DNA of 47,776 nucleotides, from NCBI GenBank assembly GCA_000209815.1, contig FP929036.1, forward strand, positions 2,574,262 to 2,622,037, given 5' to 3'. Positions 43,319 to 47,776 of the stretch are shown in pieces; the stretch's first letter is position 1; each line of letters starts with the position of its first letter. This stretch comes from Butyrivibrio fibrisolvens 16/4 (GTDB lineage Bacteria; Bacillota; Clostridia; Lachnospirales; Lachnospiraceae). Under the pieces are notes generated by a model. That model searched no databases, was not told the origin of the DNA, and worked only from the letters and a program-made list of their open reading frames with translations. The translations under genes were made by a program, and so were the position numbers.

Positions 43319-43882
43319 CTATAGTTCTTCTCCATCCAGAAAATTAACCATAATAATCTCATCAGCATAGGTTCCGTCTTTCAGCTTGAAGGCTTTAGGA
43401 TTCATTCCATATTCTTTGAAACCCATTTTTGTGTACATATGTCTAGCTCTGTCATTGTCACTGTACACACCTAGCTCAACCTGTTCGAATCTATTTTCCT
43501 TGGCCTGCTGCAAGGCAGTTTGCATCATAAAACTTCCAAGCCCCATACCAGTGAACTCTTCTCTTATGGACATTCCAAGATATGCTCTGTGAAGATATTT
43601 GATATGAGGTTTTACAACAGACACCCCAAGATCTCCAACCATTTCACCATCTAAATATGCACTGACCATAAAGTCTCTTTCGCTTTCAGCAAAGCTGCTC
43701 AAGCCTTCTTTTATTCTCTCCAAATTAAAAGGTCCATCCTCCGGCTCTCTTACCATAAAATGTGTCTCGGCTGCCGTAGCTTCCCTGTGTAGCTTTACCT
43801 TCATTGCATCCTCTGGGCCTGCACTTTTAATAAGTATTTCTCGGCCATCTGGTAGTATATATTTTGTTTCCTCTATTCTCAT
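43319..43882 (-). CDS. GNAT-family N-acetyltransferase
   Basis: A 187-residue GNAT protein. The acetyl-CoA motif reads GMSIREEFTGMGLGSFMMQTAL (about 102-123), preceded by the beta strand MVGDLGVSVV and followed by FEQVELGVYSDNDRARHMYTKMGFKEYG, the usual motif B. Target unknown. An AGGAGACATA ribosome site precedes its start. It is next to the DUF1848 gene and they are probably co-transcribed. Confidence 0.9.
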   Translation of the reverse strand: MRIEETKYILPDGREILIKSAGPEDAMKVKLHREATAAETHFMVREPEDGPFNLERIKEGLSSFAESERDFMVSAYLDGEMVGDLGVSVVKPHIKYLHRAYLGMSIREEFTGMGLGSFMMQTALQQAKENRFEQVELGVYSDNDRARHMYTKMGFKEYGMNPKAFKLKDGTYADEIIMVNFLDGEEL

Positions 43883-43958
43883 TATGTCTCCTCTTGAATG
43901 CTTACCTTACTTTACTATCTAGCCAGCCAAAAGCAATAATAATCTCCCTAAATTCATA

Positions 43959-45098
43959 TCATCTTCTCCTATTCTTCAAATATTCTCCTAACATATTATT
44001 TACACATTCTTTTATATTTGCAGACACTCGTTTTGCTTTAACTAAATTTAAGCCTATATTCTCTGCCACAGCCAAAATATCCTCTTCTGATGGGTTCACT
44101 CCATTTCCATTTATAGTTGTAGCATGCTCACCTGCAATGGAATTACTATAGGTCAAATCATAGGCTGGCGATAGTAACCATATTGCCTCCTGCTCATCAT
44201 AGATATAACTAAAATTCTTTGAATGATCATCTCGATTATGTGCATATACATTGAAACACATCAGCCTAAAAAGCTTTTCACATTCTTCCATTGTCTTTGT
44301 TAGTTGTAAAGTGAGTCTCATTAAGGTGTTGTAATCCAAATTAGGTACCCTATGGGATGTTTCCAATAGTCCTGCGGCAGATACCATATGCCGCTTTCCG
44401 CTTTCCAGATTATTTTCTCTATCAAATCTCCTGGTTCCAAAATATCCCAAGCAATGCTTAGATTCAAACAACCTCACTTCTTCTATTTGAATACCGCACT
44501 CCTTAGCACAAATAGCATAATCATATTCTTGCTTGCCTATATTGATATCATCCTCTGACGAAGGAAACTTGATAATCCAATCTTCTCCCTCAACTTTTGT
44601 GAGGACTTTAGGCCTGGCTCCTCCTGATGAGCCACCATTTTCAAAAAGATAATCTAAACCATCACTTAATTCTGATTGAAGAATTTTGGCGCAATCATCC
44701 GCAATATCATCCAAACTTTTTTGCTCATTATTATCACATAATTTTGCAGCTGGCCTATATGTAAGTGCCCCCATACCAGACTCACCTACAATAGCTAGTC
44801 TATCCATATTGCTAAGTGTTTCTGGATTATATCCATTTTTACGCATCAATCTATCTACAAGCAATCTTCCCCATCCATCTGGTAAGCTATCAGCAAATAC
44901 CCCATACAAACCTTCAAATGGATCTATATCTGGAATAAAAACCCCTTTTTCCAATGGAAGTGAAAAAGGGCTTATTGAAAATCCCTCTACCAACCAGTCC
45001 TTATCATACTCAAATGCAGCAAGCTTATTTTTGTATAGAGCCATCGTTCCAACTAATCTATTATGATAATAGACTTCCAATTTATTAATCTTGTTCAT
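43959..45098 (-). CDS. hipA: HipA-like serine/threonine kinase toxin
   Basis: A 379-residue HipA. The N-terminal subdomain includes FSISPFSLPLEKGVF and GLYGVFADSLPDGWGRLL. The glycine-rich, autophosphorylated loop is GGSSGGARPK at 155-164, the catalytic loop is NRDDHSKN at 288-295 with Asp290 as likely base, and the metal motif is DLT at 314-316. All key residues are present. In E. coli HipA phosphorylates glutamyl-tRNA synthetase and halts growth; the target here is not known. It overlaps hipB by 14 nt. It is about 60 residues shorter than E. coli HipA, with a shorter C-terminus. Confidence 0.93.
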   Translation of the reverse strand: MNKINKLEVYYHNRLVGTMALYKNKLAAFEYDKDWLVEGFSISPFSLPLEKGVFIPDIDPFEGLYGVFADSLPDGWGRLLVDRLMRKNGYNPETLSNMDRLAIVGESGMGALTYRPAAKLCDNNEQKSLDDIADDCAKILQSELSDGLDYLFENGGSSGGARPKVLTKVEGEDWIIKFPSSEDDINIGKQEYDYAICAKECGIQIEEVRLFESKHCLGYFGTRRFDRENNLESGKRHMVSAAGLLETSHRVPNLDYNTLMRLTLQLTKTMEECEKLFRLMCFNVYAHNRDDHSKNFSYIYDEQEAIWLLSPAYDLTYSNSIAGEHATTINGNGVNPSEEDILAVAENIGLNLVKAKRVSANIKECVNNMLGEYLKNRRR

Positions 45099-45363
45099 TT
45101 AAAATCTCCTCAATGGAACTGTATGGCACAGCTGTAAACAAGGTTTCAAATTCTTTTTCTGCATTCAAAGCAATGGCTATCTTTGTCAGTGATTGTAGCG
45201 ATATTTCGCCAGTCTGCTCAAATCTTTTTACAGATGCAAAGCTCACTCCCGATTTTGCAGCTAACTGTTCTTGTGTAATTTTCTTTCTCTTTCTAAGATT
45301 TTTGCAATTTGCCGCAATTTCCTTATTTAGTTCATTCCATGTTTTTTGATATAAATTAATCAT
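45085..45363 (-). CDS. hipB: HipB-like antitoxin, XRE-family HTH repressor
   Basis: A 92-residue protein with an XRE-type HTH: IAANCKNLRKRKKITQEQLAAKSGVSFASVKRFEQTGEISLQSLTKIAIALNAEKEFETLF. In known systems HipB neutralises HipA and represses the operon. Two copies of a palindrome, one over the start codon and one against the -10, are the likely binding sites. The gene lies first in the pair, as expected. Confidence 0.92.
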   Translation of the reverse strand: MINLYQKTWNELNKEIAANCKNLRKRKKITQEQLAAKSGVSFASVKRFEQTGEISLQSLTKIAIALNAEKEFETLFTAVPYSSIEEILNEQD

Positions 45364-45378
45364 GCTAATATATTAGCA
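45363..45378 (-). promoter_or_regulatory. hipBA operator 1
   Basis: Perfect 16-bp palindrome TGCTAATATATTAGCA, overlapping the first base of the hipB start codon and the presumed ribosome site. Its core repeats in operator 2, exactly 40 bp away centre to centre. Confidence 0.8.
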
Positions 45379-45397
45379 TTTTTAAATAAAATATACA

Positions 45398-45417
45398 ATT
45401 ATAGCTAATATATTAGC
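45398..45417 (-). promoter_or_regulatory. hipBA -10 box and operator 2
   Basis: Minus strand: the palindrome GCTAATATATTAGC (45404-45417) directly abuts TATAAT (45398-45403), so the operator fills the spacer between -35 and -10. No clear -35 is seen. HipB bound here would block the polymerase. Confidence 0.78.
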
Positions 45418-45432
45418 ACTATCGTATCTTTT

Positions 45433-47776
45433 CTATTCGTTAGCCTTTAGACTTGCAACCATATCTATCTTTTTAAGGTTACGTGACAAAGCGATACTTG
45501 TTACAAACATAATTATAAGAGTGCCTATTATAGCAATAAGGTATGTTGATAAATCAATGTTTGCGAAGAAATCATAATTATCGCCAATAGCATATTTAAA
45601 CATACAGTCGGTGAATTCATAGCCCAGTGGCAAACCAAATATGATTCCAACTATGGTAAGCCATAGATTCTGCTGAGTATAAATAAGTGCCAGCTTTTTG
45701 AACTTGAATCCCAATACCTTTAGTGTTGCAAACTGATACATCTTTTCTGTAAGAGCAAGGATTCCCATATTGTAAATGATAATAAATCCAAGTAAGGCTG
45801 ATATAGCAATTAATAAAATAATCATGCTACTTATCATTTCAAGCATTACATTCATCTGCTCCTTCAAAGATTCGATAGATGAAATAGTGGATACTCCATC
45901 AATATCTGAATCTGTTAGATTGCTAAGGTCGTCATTTGTATAGATTGTATCGCAGACATATTCCTCGCCCAGGTCTTCAAATGCGGCTCTTGTCATAGAA
46001 AACTGCTGACTTTGAGGATCTCTATATGCAGCGGCAATGCTGGTTTCATACCAATCATCCTCACCCATGATTCTCCATTTAACTTTATCTCCTAATGAAA
46101 AACCATTTTCTTTTAAAAGCTTTTCTGTGGCAAATAAAGCACCTGCTTTATTTATATCACCATCAGTGTTTCCTGGGATTCCGTCATTTATATCATAAGT
46201 ATTTGTATCATGATCAGATACTCTTAAATAACCATCAGAATCATTTACTGTAATGGTGGATGTGACGATGTTACCATCAGAATCCTTATATTCAATAACT
46301 ACAGTTTGGCTGGTTGCATCCCCATAGGTATCAAACAATTCATCCAATCTATCATCAGATACATTTTCTGATAAGGTAAGTTTGTATTTATAAGCCTGTA
46401 TCTTATCAAACTCCCATTCCATATAATGATTCAGCGAATCCTGCATACCAAATGCCATTACTATAAGTAAAGTTGAGCCCATAATACCAACTATTGCCAT
46501 TATGCTTCTTGATTTACTTCTGAAAATATCACGAAGATTCCACTTTACAGAAAATGGAAGCTTTGCGCTGATTCCTTTACCGCCTTCTTTTGCTTTTATT
46601 TTTATATGAGGCACTTCAAGCCTAAGGGTTTGTGCTGCAGATTCCTTCAAAATGCTCTTGATAGAATAGTAAGTAATTATCGTAATTACGATAATAATTG
46701 CAGCCGCAAGAATGTAATTCTTTGGGAGCACACATCTGTGGGCATCAGGCAAATCAAACATGGATAATTCCATATTTAAAAATGGCTGTCCCAGCAAAGG
46801 GGCTCCTATAGCAAGTCCTAAAATTGCCGCTATTACACTTACCCAAAAGCCATATGCAATGTAATGGAATGTCACTCTTCTATTTCTAAATCCTAAAGCT
46901 TTTAGCGTACCAATCTGTACTCGCTGCTTCTTTACAAAACGGCTCATAGTTGTTACAACAGAAAGTCCTGCAATAAAAACAAATAGGACTGTGAACATGC
47001 CTGAATATGTATCACCTTCTTCTGACTCAGCCTTCAAGCTAGCATAAGATTGCCACACATCTCTTCCTGTTATAGCGCTTATCGATGTGTCATCCAGCTC
47101 GTACAATTCATTTTTAACTGTCTTTAGTTTATTTTCAAATTCATCTAATTCACTTGATTTAATATATGGATTTGGAGCTACACCTGCTACATCAACTATG
47201 GCATTAGGATAAACAAAACACTCTTCTATATCAAAGTCTGGATCTACGGCTTTTATAAATGTTTCTTTATCTGATATATCTGCCTTTTTATCCTTTACCA
47301 AGCTAGCTTTATCCAAAGCTGTCTCAAGGTCTACAGCTTCATCTATATCCAGCTGCTTTTTAACAAATTCAATATCAGCTCCCATAGATGAATAAGCATC
47401 CACAGCCTTCTTTATATCATCTACTGAATCAAGATATTCTACAATTTCATCTTCCTTAAGAATCTCATCATAAAGATATTCCTTAGGAAATTCCTTCATA
47501 GACAAATATGCCCATCCAAAATCCGCAGCATCCTGGAAAATAACTGTTGGGTCAGATACCGTATATACGTGATCTGGGGATGATACGATTCCTCGCACTT
47601 TCTCTGTGAATTCATAGCCTTCAACATAAAATGTAAGTTCATCTCCAACCTGAATATCTCTGGCCTTTGCAAAATAATATCCTAGCCAGACACCATCTTT
47701 ATCTGGGCTGTAATCCTCTCCATCTCTTAAATACAATGTGGAAATATTCTTTTCAGCATCCTCTGTGTCTAAGAAA
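45433..47776 (-). CDS. FtsX-type ABC transporter permease, N-terminus beyond the window
   Basis: At least 780 residues of a large permease are visible; the frame stays open to the window edge, so the start is outside. Two FtsX-type four-segment membrane units are seen: one around YSGMFTVLFVFIAGLSVVTTMSRFVKKQRVQIGTLKALGFRNRRV, the second at the C-terminus with SMIILLIAISALLGFIIIYNMGILALTEKMYQFATLKVLGFK. A large extracytoplasmic domain lies before each unit. This is the two-module layout of MacB/FtsX-like exporters of Firmicutes. Its ATPase gene would be expected upstream, outside the window. Substrate unknown. Confidence 0.88.
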   Translation of the reverse strand, partial: FLDTEDAEKNISTLYLRDGEDYSPDKDGVWLGYYFAKARDIQVGDELTFYVEGYEFTEKVRGIVSSPDHVYTVSDPTVIFQDAADFGWAYLSMKEFPKEYLYDEILKEDEIVEYLDSVDDIKKAVDAYSSMGADIEFVKKQLDIDEAVDLETALDKASLVKDKKADISDKETFIKAVDPDFDIEECFVYPNAIVDVAGVAPNPYIKSSELDEFENKLKTVKNELYELDDTSISAITGRDVWQSYASLKAESEEGDTYSGMFTVLFVFIAGLSVVTTMSRFVKKQRVQIGTLKALGFRNRRVTFHYIAYGFWVSVIAAILGLAIGAPLLGQPFLNMELSMFDLPDAHRCVLPKNYILAAAIIIVITIITYYSIKSILKESAAQTLRLEVPHIKIKAKEGGKGISAKLPFSVKWNLRDIFRSKSRSIMAIVGIMGSTLLIVMAFGMQDSLNHYMEWEFDKIQAYKYKLTLSENVSDDRLDELFDTYGDATSQTVVIEYKDSDGNIVTSTITVNDSDGYLRVSDHDTNTYDINDGIPGNTDGDINKAGALFATEKLLKENGFSLGDKVKWRIMGEDDWYETSIAAAYRDPQSQQFSMTRAAFEDLGEEYVCDTIYTNDDLSNLTDSDIDGVSTISSIESLKEQMNVMLEMISSMIILLIAISALLGFIIIYNMGILALTEKMYQFATLKVLGFKFKKLALIYTQQNLWLTIVGIIFGLPLGYEFTDCMFKYAIGDNYDFFANIDLSTYLIAIIGTLIIMFVTSIALSRNLKKIDMVASLKANE

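Noticed and set aside
45433-47776. Start of the FtsX permease at 47736
   Set aside because: That codon is TTG with no ribosome site and the frame stays open to the window edge, so the gene is partial.

Overview
The window looks like a chromosome segment from a motile, low-GC Gram-positive of the Lachnospiraceae (Butyrivibrio/Pseudobutyrivibrio/Roseburia type). The grounds are a cdaA-cdaR-glmM locus, a Firmicutes HPr with the regulatory serine, comF next to yvyF, the order flgM-flgN-flgK-flgL-fliW-csrA, AGGAGG-type ribosome sites and AT-rich intergenic DNA. Genus placement is inference. I saw no rRNA, tRNA, CRISPR array, IS element or prophage. Nearly all genes lie on the minus strand; one plus-strand island (9611-14174) interrupts them.

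Layout, low to high coordinate. 1-3250: dTDP-rhamnose genes (rfbB start, rfbD), leuA and HPr. 3362-8272: glmM, cdaR, cdaA (c-di-AMP synthesis) and two unknown membrane proteins. 8385-9532: yvyF and comF. 9611-14174 (+): substrate-binding lipoprotein, GT4 glycosyltransferase, hexapeptide acetyltransferase, and a FliD-like protein with its own sigma-A-type promoter. 14216-20763: CgeB-like and GT2-TPR glycosyltransferases, an unknown protein, flagellin, a small helical protein and fliS. 20816-30827: fliD, flaG, csrA, fliW, flgL, two flgK paralogues, flgN and flgM. 31151-34377: GntR-regulated ABC transporter. 34553-38544: mgsA, hypotheticals, yesL-like, pgi. 38770-43882: ABC exporter, yjeM-like permease, DUF1848, GNAT. 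43959-45363: hipA-hipB. 45433-end: FtsX-type permease, cut by the window edge.

How the genes work together: three good sigma-28 promoters (TAAA-N15/16-NNCGATAA) drive flgM..., flaG-fliD-fliS and flagellin, so late flagellar genes are under sigma-28 and its anti-sigma factor FlgM. FliW and CsrA are encoded together, and the flagellin leader has a classical CsrA hairpin with GGA in the loop, so the FliW-CsrA-flagellin feedback circuit can be read from the sequence. The glycosyltransferases beside flagellin, perhaps with dTDP-rhamnose, suggest a glycosylated filament (inference).

Two window-wide observations matter most. (1) A dispersed structured element of about 90 nt occurs three times (246-330, 12644-12732, 23635-23727), each beginning at or just after a stop codon. 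It has compensatory stem changes and invariant internal loops; I do not recognise the family. (2) Six genes (leuA, comF, the CgeB-like gene, the GT2-TPR gene and both flgK genes) are broken only by indels in A/T homopolymers, nine sites in all. This is the pattern of consensus sequencing error, so I annotate each as one gene with a frameshift.
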